Source: Rhodobacteraceae bacterium UBA1957
GTDB taxonomy: Bacteria > Pseudomonadota > Alphaproteobacteria > Rhodobacterales > Rhodobacteraceae
DNA: 5,751 nt
Direction of reading: 5' to 3'
Assembly: GCA_002336405.1 (NCBI GenBank)
Contig: DDEJ01000044.1
Span: 2,200 to 7,950, forward strand
Made by a program: the position numbers and the translations under genes. This document shows positions 1 through 5,659 of the stretch, piece by piece. Under the pieces are notes generated by a model. The model saw only the letters and a program-made list of their open reading frames with translations. It ran no database searches and was not told the DNA's origin. Numbering within the stretch: position 1 is the stretch's first letter; every line of letters begins with the position of its first letter.

Positions 1-24
1 AGTCTATTTCATCCGACAACGGTT

Positions 25-2130
25 TCACGCGGGTGGTACTACGTCACGCCTTACCAAAGCATCGACCGCAAGACTGTGGGTCTCATAGATAAACAACGGA
101 TTGATCTCAATTTCCTGCATGTGGTTTTGCGTATTTTGCACAAAACGGCACAGAGTTAAGATCTGCGCGCTTAGGGCGGCGAGGTCGGTCTTTGGTCTGT
201 TTCTAAACCCGTCTATGAAAGCGAAGAGCTTTAAATCCCGAATTGCTTTCGCAATTTGGCTTTCATCAGTGGGCAATAATAACGTTTTGGTGTCTTTTAA
301 TAGTTCCACATAAATACCGCCGCTGCCAAGCGTCAGTGACCATCCAAATTGTGGGTCTCGTCGTAGGCCAATGACCATCTCAGCGAGCGGCTGAGGGGCA
401 TGGGCTTCAATTAAAAAATCATCGGTGAGGGCTGATAGGTCATATTCGCCCACTGCCTTTTGCATGATTGCAAGCGCTGTGATTACCTCGCTTGGCGAGC
501 CAAGCGCCAGCGCCACCGCTCCGGCTTCGGTTTTATGTGCAAGCTTTGGTCCCATCATTTTTAAAGCCACTGGAAACCCAATGTCGCAAGCCACCGTCCC
601 GGCGGTTGAACCCTGTGTCTGAACCCCATTTGGAACTTTGATGCCAGACGACTTCAAGATTGCTTTTCCTGCGGCTTCGCTCACCAACTGGCTCGGGCGT
701 ATGTCTCCTGCCGGTTGCATAGCCGCGACGGGTGATGCCAGAATTTCCGCTCTTTTTTTGTGCCAAGCCGCTGCCTGTGCGACCGCATTTAGAGCTTCGT
801 GAATGCCTTGCATGGGCGCTACGCCATGTTCAATCAACAACTCACGGGTCTCGATATCCATGTTTTCAGGCAAAGTGGCGCAGACAGCGGCAGGCACCTT
901 TGCCGCTTTGGCTGCTTTAGAAAACGCGGCTGCGTCATTGCGGTAATATATTTGGGACTCGTCCAACCCAGTGTAAGGATAATCTTGCACAAGCAAAGCG
1001 GCATCGGCGCTACTGGCGTCAATCGCTGCTCTGAAAACCGGCTCTGTATAGGCCGGTTGTCCCCAGATTGGTGTTGTATAATCGAGGGGATTGGACACGG
1101 TTGCGATCGTTGGCAGGGCTTTGGTCAATCGAGCTGTGACATCCTGCGTAAAACTTGGAAACTGCAGGCCGATGGTTTCGGCGTGATCAGCCAGCATCGT
1201 GGCTCCCCCGCCCGAGCAGGTGAACCCAACCACCCGGTGACCTTTCGGTCGACGCACCACGCAGAGGTATTTGAGGGTCTCTAGCATCTGTGATGGATTG
1301 GTGACACTGATCACGCCGCAGCGTTCAAATAAGGCATTGTACAGCTCTTTTGTACCTGACAGCGATCCGGTGTGACTGACGGTCAATTGGCTGCCGATCT
1401 GCGATGATCCGGTTTTGAGCGCAACGATAGGGGTGTCGTTGCGCAAACATTTCAGGGCAGCCTGCTCAAACTTTGCCACATCGCCAAGGCCCTCAATATG
1501 GACCCCTATCGCGCGAACAGCCGGGTTTTCGCATAAGACGTCAACAAAATCAGCCAGCTCTAAAACCGCCTGATTGCCTGCTGAAATCAGATGGGTTAGC
1601 GGCAGCGAGCGTTGGCTCATGGTGATGTCTGACGAAAACATACCGCTTTGGGTGATAATAGCAGCGCCGTAACCTGGGGACTTACCGCCGTGGGCAAATG
1701 GCCACAGCGCCACATTATCGAGATAATTGATCACGCCGTAACAATTTGGGCCAATCAGGGCCATATCCCCGACGATATCTTTCAAGCGTTGTTCCAGCGC
1801 GTCGCCATCTGGACCGGATTCTTTAAAACCGGCCGTATAACACACCACGCCGCCAGCCCCCATTTTTTCGAGTTTTTCCAGCGTGTCCACAGCCGCCGCG
1901 GCAGGGATGGCCAGAAAAACTGCATCCGGTGCTTCAGGCAGGTCGTCAACGCTGTCAAAGCACGCCAGACCGCCCATCTGATCACGCCTGGGGTTTACGG
2001 GCCAATAATTCCCTTCAAACCCCCGTCTGCGGGCTTCGCCAATCGCAATTATGGCGTCAGCGCCGCCAATAAAGGCGATATGACGCGGGTTTAACAACCG
2101 CTCAAAATGTCTCCGCTTTTGTGGGGTCAT
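25..2130 (-). CDS. ADP-forming acyl-CoA synthetase (acetate--CoA ligase family), single-chain, 701 aa
   Basis: The family makes an acyl-CoA from a carboxylic acid, CoA and ATP, releasing ADP and phosphate through a phosphohistidine, in the cytoplasm; the reaction is reversible. Seen in order: an N-terminal CoA-binding Rossmann domain (about residues 8-145, with IAFIGGAD near 18 and GPNCYG at 127-132); succinyl-CoA-ligase-like domains with ITQSGMF at 159, conserved E213 and the phosphorylatable-histidine motif SHTGSL (H253); a TCSGGGATMLAD segment at 304-314; and a C-terminal ATP-grasp domain (about 480-690) with HKTEAG at 532, RRDPQFG at 590 and EINPL at 675. Length fits fused alpha-beta members. 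The ATG overlaps the stop of the upstream dehydrogenase gene (ATGA), so the two are probably translationally coupled. TGA lies at 27-25. The acid cannot be read from sequence; candidates are a betaine-type acid or another short acid, and DddX-type DMSP-CoA ligases belong to the same superfamily. Family is sure, substrate is not. Confidence 0.93.
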   Translation of the reverse strand: MTPQKRRHFERLLNPRHIAFIGGADAIIAIGEARRRGFEGNYWPVNPRRDQMGGLACFDSVDDLPEAPDAVFLAIPAAAAVDTLEKLEKMGAGGVVCYTAGFKESGPDGDALEQRLKDIVGDMALIGPNCYGVINYLDNVALWPFAHGGKSPGYGAAIITQSGMFSSDITMSQRSLPLTHLISAGNQAVLELADFVDVLCENPAVRAIGVHIEGLGDVAKFEQAALKCLRNDTPIVALKTGSSQIGSQLTVSHTGSLSGTKELYNALFERCGVISVTNPSQMLETLKYLCVVRRPKGHRVVGFTCSGGGATMLADHAETIGLQFPSFTQDVTARLTKALPTIATVSNPLDYTTPIWGQPAYTEPVFRAAIDASSADAALLVQDYPYTGLDESQIYYRNDAAAFSKAAKAAKVPAAVCATLPENMDIETRELLIEHGVAPMQGIHEALNAVAQAAAWHKKRAEILASPVAAMQPAGDIRPSQLVSEAAGKAILKSSGIKVPNGVQTQGSTAGTVACDIGFPVALKMMGPKLAHKTEAGAVALALGSPSEVITALAIMQKAVGEYDLSALTDDFLIEAHAPQPLAEMVIGLRRDPQFGWSLTLGSGGIYVELLKDTKTLLLPTDESQIAKAIRDLKLFAFIDGFRNRPKTDLAALSAQILTLCRFVQNTQNHMQEIEINPLFIYETHSLAVDALVRRDVVPPA

Positions 2131-3287
2131 CCCCCCAGCGGCCTCAGGATCGAGCGCGTTATAATATGGCGCTGGATTTCCGAGGTGCCGTCCCAGATGC
2201 GTTCCAACCGGCTGTCACGCCAGAGGCGTTGTATTGGCATTTCCTCCATCAACCCCATGCCACCAAAAATTTGCACGGTGTCATCCGCGACCTTGTTCAA
2301 CATCTCAGAGCAATAGACCTTGACCATGGCCGCATCCATATCTTGCATGATCCCCTCATCGGCACGACGCACTGCGTCTGTCACCAGCAAATCGGCTGTT
2401 CTAAGACCAATTGCCATATCCGCCAATCGGAATCCCGTGGCCTGAAATGTGCCGATCGGTTTGCCAAACTGTTTGCGGTTGGCCGCCCAATCTGCAGCCA
2501 TATCCATAAGCCGCTCGGCTTTGCCACAGCAGGTTGCCCCAACCCAAATGCGGCCCATTCCCAGCCATTTTCCGGACAGTTCCAGACCGTGCCCCTCTTC
2601 GCCCAAGATTTGATCAGGACCTAGTCGCACATTGTCAAAACTCAGCTGGAAAGTTTTATACCCGCGATAGCTGACGCATTTATGGCCTTCTCGACAATCA
2701 AAGCCGGGCAGGCCTACATCAACCAAAAAGGCGGTCACACGCTTGCGGGGTCCGCGTGGCGTCTCATCAATACCTGTGGCGGCAAAGACGATCGCAAAGT
2801 CGGGCATTACCGGTCCTGAGATGAAATGTTTTGAGCCGTTCAATATCCAATCGTGTCCGTCGCGTTTCGCATTGGTTTTCATACCCATAACATCTGATCC
2901 GGCCTCAGGTTCTGTCAGGGCGAAAAGCTCGCGTTTCTCGCCGGTAACACAGGGATCGAGATACCGCGCAATCTGATCTCCTTCACACGCCAGCAGCAAT
3001 TCAGTTGGGCGCGCAATCCACGATTGTAGCGCATGAGTGGTTTTGCCATATTCGCGCTCGACAATGGCAGATGACGTGTAATTGAGGCCGCCCCCGCCGA
3101 CATCTTCAGGCAGGTTTGCGGCAAACAGGCCCACTTGTTTGGCGCGGGCCTCGATCTGACGCCCCAATTCTAGCGGAACCTCGCCGGAGCGATCGACCGC
3201 GTCTTCATGCGGGTAGATTTCATCGTTCAAAAAACATTGTACGGTGTTGAGTAAAAGCTCGTTTTCATGGGATACAACTGCGGTCAC
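2127..3287 (-). CDS. Acyl-CoA dehydrogenase family flavoprotein, 386 aa, GTG start
   Basis: FAD-dependent alpha,beta-dehydrogenation of an acyl-CoA (or the reverse reduction), expected in the cytoplasm as a tetramer passing electrons to ETF. Visible motifs: the FAD/substrate motif LTEPEAGSD (124-132), WILNGSKHFISG (147-158), RKQFGKPI (271-278), QIFGGMGLMEEMPIQRLWRD (339-358) and the C-terminal signature IWDGTSEIQR (364-373). Length is normal for the family. The start is GTG at 3287: an AGGAG box (3298-3294) lies 6 nt upstream and no in-frame ATG is close. Odd: the residue usually occupied by the catalytic Glu in MCAD-type enzymes (the EGTS motif) is Asp366, and by eye the alternative isovaleryl-CoA-dehydrogenase-type Glu position (LDLER) aligns to a glycine in LGMGR (242-246). 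The gene sits 80 nt after the BKACE gene and overlaps the ligase gene by 4 nt. By context it may act on a gamma-butyrobetainyl-CoA-like substrate; this is inference. Confidence 0.93.
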   Translation of the reverse strand: MTAVVSHENELLLNTVQCFLNDEIYPHEDAVDRSGEVPLELGRQIEARAKQVGLFAANLPEDVGGGGLNYTSSAIVEREYGKTTHALQSWIARPTELLLACEGDQIARYLDPCVTGEKRELFALTEPEAGSDVMGMKTNAKRDGHDWILNGSKHFISGPVMPDFAIVFAATGIDETPRGPRKRVTAFLVDVGLPGFDCREGHKCVSYRGYKTFQLSFDNVRLGPDQILGEEGHGLELSGKWLGMGRIWVGATCCGKAERLMDMAADWAANRKQFGKPIGTFQATGFRLADMAIGLRTADLLVTDAVRRADEGIMQDMDAAMVKVYCSEMLNKVADDTVQIFGGMGLMEEMPIQRLWRDSRLERIWDGTSEIQRHIITRSILRPLGG

Positions 3288-3293
3288 TTTATG

Positions 3294-3298
3294 CTCCT
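3294..3298 (-). promoter_or_regulatory. Ribosome binding site (AGGAG) for the GTG-started dehydrogenase
   Basis: Minus-strand AGGAG with 6-nt spacing to GTG at 3287. It decides the non-ATG start, because no ATG lies nearby in frame. Confidence 0.8.
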
Positions 3299-3367
3299 GC
3301 GTGGATGATGTTTTGCGGCCATTGATCGAATGTTGTCTGGCCTCATTTGAAAAAAGGACACATTCGT

Positions 3368-4258
3368 CTAGTTGCCTGCACCCGTTAGGCTCAATTTGTT
3401 ACGGGCTTCTTGCGGGGTGAGGGCGCGTGCGCCCATCCGGTCTAAGATCTCGACGGCGCGGGTGACCAATTGGTCGTTTGTCGCCAAAACACCTTTGTCG
3501 AGATAAATATTGTCTTCCAGCCCGACGCGAATATTTCCCCCCATCGCAATAGCTGTTGCAGCCATTGGCATCTGCATCCGCGAGATCCCAAAGCCGGCCC
3601 AAGTCGCACCAACCGGCAGATGATCTTTCATGACTTTCATTGTATCCACGCTTTGATCCGCACCCCAAGGAATGCCGAGACAAATCTGGAACATCGGTGG
3701 ATCGGCTATCAGGCCTTCGGCGATCATTTGCGTTGCAAAGCGGATGTGGCCCAATTCGAACACTTCCAATTCTGGTTTGACACCCCATTGTTTCGTCAGT
3801 TCGGCCATTTTGCGCAGCATGGGCGGTGTCGAGATATAAATCTCGTTGCCATCACCAAAATTAAGTGTGCCACAATCAAGCGAACAGATTTCGGGCAGGC
3901 AGTCTTGCACATGGCGCAGACGTTCTTCGGCACTGATCATATCGGTGCCGGGGCCGGGCATCGCCGGATCTTGTGCTGAGGGCACCCAATCGCCGCCCAT
4001 GCCTGCTGTTAGGTTGATCACCACGTCTGTATCGCTGTCACGGACCCGGTCGACCACTTCTTTGAATAGCTTGGGATCGCGAGATCCCTTGCCGGTTTCC
4101 GGGTCGCGCACATGAATATGCGCGATCGCGGCCCCCGCTTTCGCGGCCTGTATCGCAGCATCGGCGATTTCTTTTGGCGTTACCGGAACATGCGGGCTGC
4201 GACTGGTGGTATCGCCGGCCCCGGTGACCGCACAAGTGACTATGACATCGTAATTCAT
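3368..4258 (-). CDS. Beta-keto acid cleavage enzyme (BKACE, DUF849), dehydrocarnitine-cleavage-like, 296 aa
   Basis: BKACE enzymes are zinc-dependent TIM barrels that condense a beta-keto acid with acetyl-CoA and split it to acetoacetate and a new acyl-CoA. Known members use 3-keto-5-aminohexanoate (Kce) or 3-dehydrocarnitine (giving betainyl-CoA). Seen here: N-terminal [21 protein letters not shown], the metal-binding HIH pair (H47, H49), [10 protein letters not shown] (81-90), [11 protein letters not shown] (127-137) and RVGLEDN (244-250), which supplies the conserved Arg, zinc-ligand Glu248 and Asp249. The Kce Glu14 that contacts the substrate amino group has no exact match (the segment reads GAGDTT), so the substrate is probably not the lysine-pathway keto acid. 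An upstream in-frame extension reaches 4936 but has no family resemblance and runs antisense to the regulator gene. ATG at 4258 with GGAG 7 nt upstream gives the family length. It is the first gene of the minus-strand unit. Dehydrocarnitine is my best guess from neighbours and from remembered similarity to that subgroup; cdhC/dhcA-like. Confidence 0.93.
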   Translation of the reverse strand: MNYDVIVTCAVTGAGDTTSRSPHVPVTPKEIADAAIQAAKAGAAIAHIHVRDPETGKGSRDPKLFKEVVDRVRDSDTDVVINLTAGMGGDWVPSAQDPAMPGPGTDMISAEERLRHVQDCLPEICSLDCGTLNFGDGNEIYISTPPMLRKMAELTKQWGVKPELEVFELGHIRFATQMIAEGLIADPPMFQICLGIPWGADQSVDTMKVMKDHLPVGATWAGFGISRMQMPMAATAIAMGGNIRVGLEDNIYLDKGVLATNDQLVTRAVEILDRMGARALTPQEARNKLSLTGAGN

Positions 4259-4265
4259 CGCTCCA

Positions 4266-4269
4266 CTCC
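4266..4269 (-). promoter_or_regulatory. Ribosome binding site fixing the BKACE start
   Basis: Minus-strand GGAG, 7 nt before ATG at 4258. A second GGAG (4264-4261) is only 2 nt from the start and so too close. This site, together with the family length, argues for the 296-aa protein over the long in-frame extension. Confidence 0.7.
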
Positions 4270-4308
4270 GTTCGCTTTTGGCAATATTGAAAATACAAGC
4301 GGCTTGAC

Positions 4309-4314
4309 AATATA
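4309..4314 (-). promoter_or_regulatory. Candidate -10 box (TATATT) for the minus-strand enzyme operon
   Basis: Read on the minus strand this hexamer is TATATT (5 of 6 to consensus), about 50 nt upstream of the BKACE ATG, giving a leader of roughly 40-45 nt. No good -35 box lies 16-18 nt upstream, which would fit an activator-dependent promoter, but it equally lowers confidence. It overlaps one of the CAATAT elements. Confidence 0.25.
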
Positions 4315-4371
4315 GATTTTTCGTCAATTGATATTGTATACATGACGATATTTCATAAATTCTCAATTTAT

Positions 4372-4392
4372 CAGGTCTGATCACCAGATCTG
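4372..4392 (+). repeat. Hairpin/dyad in the leader of the regulator gene
   Basis: CAGGTCTG, a 5-nt loop ATCAC, then CAGATCTG. The arms form an 8-bp stem (7 Watson-Crick pairs and one G-U). The same arms also read as a direct repeat with a 13-bp period (CAGRTCTG). It ends 11 nt before the GAGG ribosome site of the regulator. It could be an autoregulatory operator or a leader hairpin affecting translation; the sequence alone does not decide. Confidence 0.45.
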
Positions 4393-4403
4393 TCGATAAA
4401 CCC

Positions 4404-4407
4404 GAGG
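4404..4407 (+). promoter_or_regulatory. Ribosome binding site (GAGG) of the regulator gene
   Basis: GAGG with 7-nt spacing to ATG at 4415. It supports the start that gives the family-typical N-terminus. Confidence 0.65.
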
Positions 4408-4414
4408 CCACCCT

Positions 4415-5446
4415 ATGAGCGATGGACTTTTTTATGTTTTGCTGCCTCGGTTCAATATGTTTAGCCTGACAAATTTGATGGAGCCTGCGCGCATCGCAAA
4501 TTATCTTTCGGCAGAGGATCTTTACCAGAAAACATATCTGAGTTTTGATGGGCCTAATATCATGTCCAGCAATGGTATGATGGTAGAATGCCAGATGGCG
4601 CCGAAGCAAATGGCCCGAGATGATCTGATTTTCATTGTGGGAAGTTGGGGAGCGGAACATTACGCCAATAGGAAATTGTTCTCTTGGCTGCGTGTGCAGG
4701 CCAGAAATGGTGTGCGGATCTGCGCAGTGGAAATGGGGGCCTATATTCTGGCGCGCGCGGGGCTTTTGGCGCAGCGAAGCGCTACTATGCACTGGTCGTA
4801 TCTGGCGGGGTTTCAAGAACAGTTCCCGGACGTTGACGTTCAAGAACAGCTTTTCACCGAAGACGGGCCGATCTTGTGTTGTTCGGGCGCAACGGCTGGC
4901 CTTGATCTTATGCTCTATATTATTGGTGGCCGCCATGGGCAGGCGCTGGCCGGGGAAATTTCAGATCAAATTATCCACCATCCTGTGCGGCAAGCCAAAG
5001 ATGCACAACGCAAAACATTGGGACGTGGGATTGCCAAGCTGCCGCCTGATGTTCAAGCAGCAATTGAGGTGATCGAACGCAATATCAGCGAGCCAGTTGC
5101 TGTGCCTGAAATTGCCAAGACAATCGGTTTGTCGCAACGTCAATTGGAGCGACAGTTTAAAAAATCGGTCGGCTGCAGCATTGTCCAGTTTGGCCTTCTT
5201 ATGCGCTTGCAGCATGCGCGGGTGCTTTTGATCTCAACCGACTTAGGGGTCCGCGAAAGTGCGACAGCGTCGGGCTTTAATTCACTGTCGCATTTTGCAT
5301 ATGCGTTTAAAAAATGCTTTGGGCGTCGACCTAGCGATTACCGGCAAGCGTGGCCTGAGAATGATACTGCGCCGCATTGGCCGGGAACTTTAGGCCGGTT
5401 TTTAGACACCCTTCAGCCACAACGTCGGGATGGTCTGCCCCGCTAG
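4415..5446 (+). CDS. GlxA-family (CdhR-like) AraC-type transcriptional regulator, 343 aa
   Basis: Cytoplasmic DNA-binding regulator, usually an activator of a neighbouring catabolic operon. Residues about 1-185 form the DJ-1/PfpI-like ligand-sensing domain (MEPARIAN at 22-29, SSNG at 51-54, [11 protein letters not shown] at 108-118, ATMHW at 123-127). Residues about 212-312 form an AraC-type domain with two helix-turn-helices ([20 protein letters not shown] and [20 protein letters not shown]). The catalytic-cysteine position of true PfpI enzymes appears to be E106/M107, so the domain should sense rather than catalyse; close relatives such as ArgR/CdhR types also lack it. ATG at 4415 is supported by GAGG (4404-4407) with 7-nt spacing and by the family's usual N-terminus. 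It is divergent from the BKACE gene and upstream, on the same strand, of a putative binding-protein gene. A CdhR (carnitine) role is plausible by synteny but not proven. The end of the gene lies within an 11-bp inverted repeat. Confidence 0.92.
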   Translation: MSDGLFYVLLPRFNMFSLTNLMEPARIANYLSAEDLYQKTYLSFDGPNIMSSNGMMVECQMAPKQMARDDLIFIVGSWGAEHYANRKLFSWLRVQARNGVRICAVEMGAYILARAGLLAQRSATMHWSYLAGFQEQFPDVDVQEQLFTEDGPILCCSGATAGLDLMLYIIGGRHGQALAGEISDQIIHHPVRQAKDAQRKTLGRGIAKLPPDVQAAIEVIERNISEPVAVPEIAKTIGLSQRQLERQFKKSVGCSIVQFGLLMRLQHARVLLISTDLGVRESATASGFNSLSHFAYAFKKCFGRRPSDYRQAWPENDTAPHWPGTLGRFLDTLQPQRRDGLPR

Positions 5447-5455
5447 GGTGTCTAA
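5402..5455 (+). repeat. 11-bp perfect inverted repeat spanning the end of the regulator gene
   Basis: The left arm TTAGACACCCT (5402-5412) lies in the last codons of the regulator. The right arm AGGGTGTCTAA (5445-5455) begins inside its TAG stop (5444-5446). The 32-nt loop can hold a small inner CGGG/CCCG stem (5426-5429 with 5439-5442). No T-run follows on either strand, so it is not a canonical intrinsic terminator. It may act as an mRNA 3'-end stabiliser or a U-less terminator. Confidence 0.55.
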
Positions 5456-5500
5456 GGTTCGCCATGGGTCGGGTCGAAAAAGAGACCAGGAATTACTTCA

Positions 5501-5512
5501 CAATAGATATTG
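5501..5512. repeat. Small dyad CAATA-GA-TATTG upstream of the binding-protein gene
   Basis: CAATA and TATTG are perfect inverted 5-mers separated by GA. The right half extends to ATATTGAA (5507-5514), an 8-mer also present at 4284-4291 in the divergent intergenic region. It is a candidate shared operator half-site; in AT-rich spacer DNA this could be chance. Confidence 0.3.
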
Positions 5513-5543
5513 AACCAGCGTTGCAGGCCAACCAAACGGTATC

Positions 5544-5566
5544 TTTTTTGACTATCAGTCAGAAAA
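5544..5566. promoter_or_regulatory. Dyad TTTTTTGACT-ATC-AGTCAGAAAA, candidate operator
   Basis: Ten-bp arms around a 3-nt centre pair with nine Watson-Crick matches and one T-G. The T-run precedes and the A-run follows the core, the opposite of an intrinsic terminator, so a protein-binding site is more likely. Its centre is about 60 bp upstream of the candidate -10, a usual distance for an AraC-family activator site. A further CAGTC copy lies at 5572-5576, 16 bp after the one at 5556-5560. Confidence 0.4.
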
Positions 5567-5611
5567 AACGACAGTCGCTCACTTAATTTGGCGAAATTTT
5601 ACTGGCAAGCG

Positions 5612-5620
5612 TGGTATTAT
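5612..5620 (+). promoter_or_regulatory. Extended -10 promoter (TGGTATTAT) for the binding-protein gene
   Basis: TG-N-TATTAT, an extended -10 with 5 of 6 matches in the hexamer, about 40 nt before ATG at 5660. No clear -35 lies at 16-18 nt, which suits an extended -10 or an activator-dependent promoter. The expected transcript start is near 5626-5628. Confidence 0.45.
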
Positions 5621-5646
5621 CTGGCTAACGTGACGCATAATCAAAC

Positions 5647-5653
5647 GGGAGAA
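5647..5653 (+). promoter_or_regulatory. Ribosome binding site (GGGAGAA) of the binding-protein gene
   Basis: Purine-rich site with 6-nt spacing to ATG at 5660. It is the main support for the start of the truncated gene. Confidence 0.7.
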
Positions 5654-5659
5654 AAGTGG

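Larger units (their letters stand above)
4259..4414. promoter_or_regulatory. Divergent intergenic regulatory region between BKACE and regulator genes
   Basis: This 156-bp, AT-rich stretch must hold the promoters of both divergent units. It contains several CAATAT-type elements: CAATATTG (4282-4289, perfect palindrome), ACAATAT (4307-4313), ATATTGT (4331-4337) and ACGATAT (4345-4351). The last two form a dyad with one mismatch and a 7-nt spacer. TGTATACA (4335-4342) and TCAATTGA (4324-4331) are also perfect 8-bp palindromes. A TTGACA sits at 4304-4309 on the plus strand, but no good -10 lies at the proper distance. Weak, activator-dependent promoters are therefore likely. That this is a target of the adjacent regulator is inference. 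Confidence 0.7.

Noticed and set aside
1..24. Start of a further minus-strand gene after the ligase
   Set aside because: The only ATG there (12 to 10) runs into a stop after two codons; too little sequence to call anything.
799..1284. 161-aa open frame on the plus strand opposite the ligase gene
   Set aside because: Its composition is that of an antisense shadow, there is no recognisable domain, and it lies fully inside a well-supported minus-strand gene.
1648..2094. 148-aa open frame on the plus strand opposite the ligase N-terminus
   Set aside because: Shadow of the CoA-binding domain coding sequence; no family motif.
2121..2624. 167-aa open frame on the plus strand opposite the dehydrogenase gene
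   Set aside because: Shadow frame inside a gene with clear catalytic motifs; no recognisable domain.
3288..3367. Possible terminator or internal promoter in the 80-nt gap between the BKACE and dehydrogenase genes
   Set aside because: Only a 5-bp GGCCA/TGGCC pairing (3317-3321 with 3338-3342) with no T-run follows, and no convincing promoter boxes are seen; the genes are likely co-transcribed.
3470..3979. 169-aa open frame on the plus strand opposite the BKACE gene
   Set aside because: Shadow frame covering conserved BKACE motifs on the other strand.
4304..4309. Consensus -35 TTGACA on the plus strand as a strong regulator promoter
   Set aside because: No acceptable -10 hexamer lies 16-18 nt downstream; the match may be incidental within the CAATAT element.
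4259..4936. In-frame N-terminal extension of the BKACE gene to 522 aa
   Set aside because: The extension lies antisense to the regulator gene and across the promoter region, has no BKACE resemblance, and the ATG at 4258 has a ribosome site and gives the normal family length.
5603..5618. Possible sigma-54 promoter (TGGCA...) before the binding-protein gene
   Set aside because: The -12 GC element is missing; the extended -10 TGGTATTAT in the same place is a better explanation.
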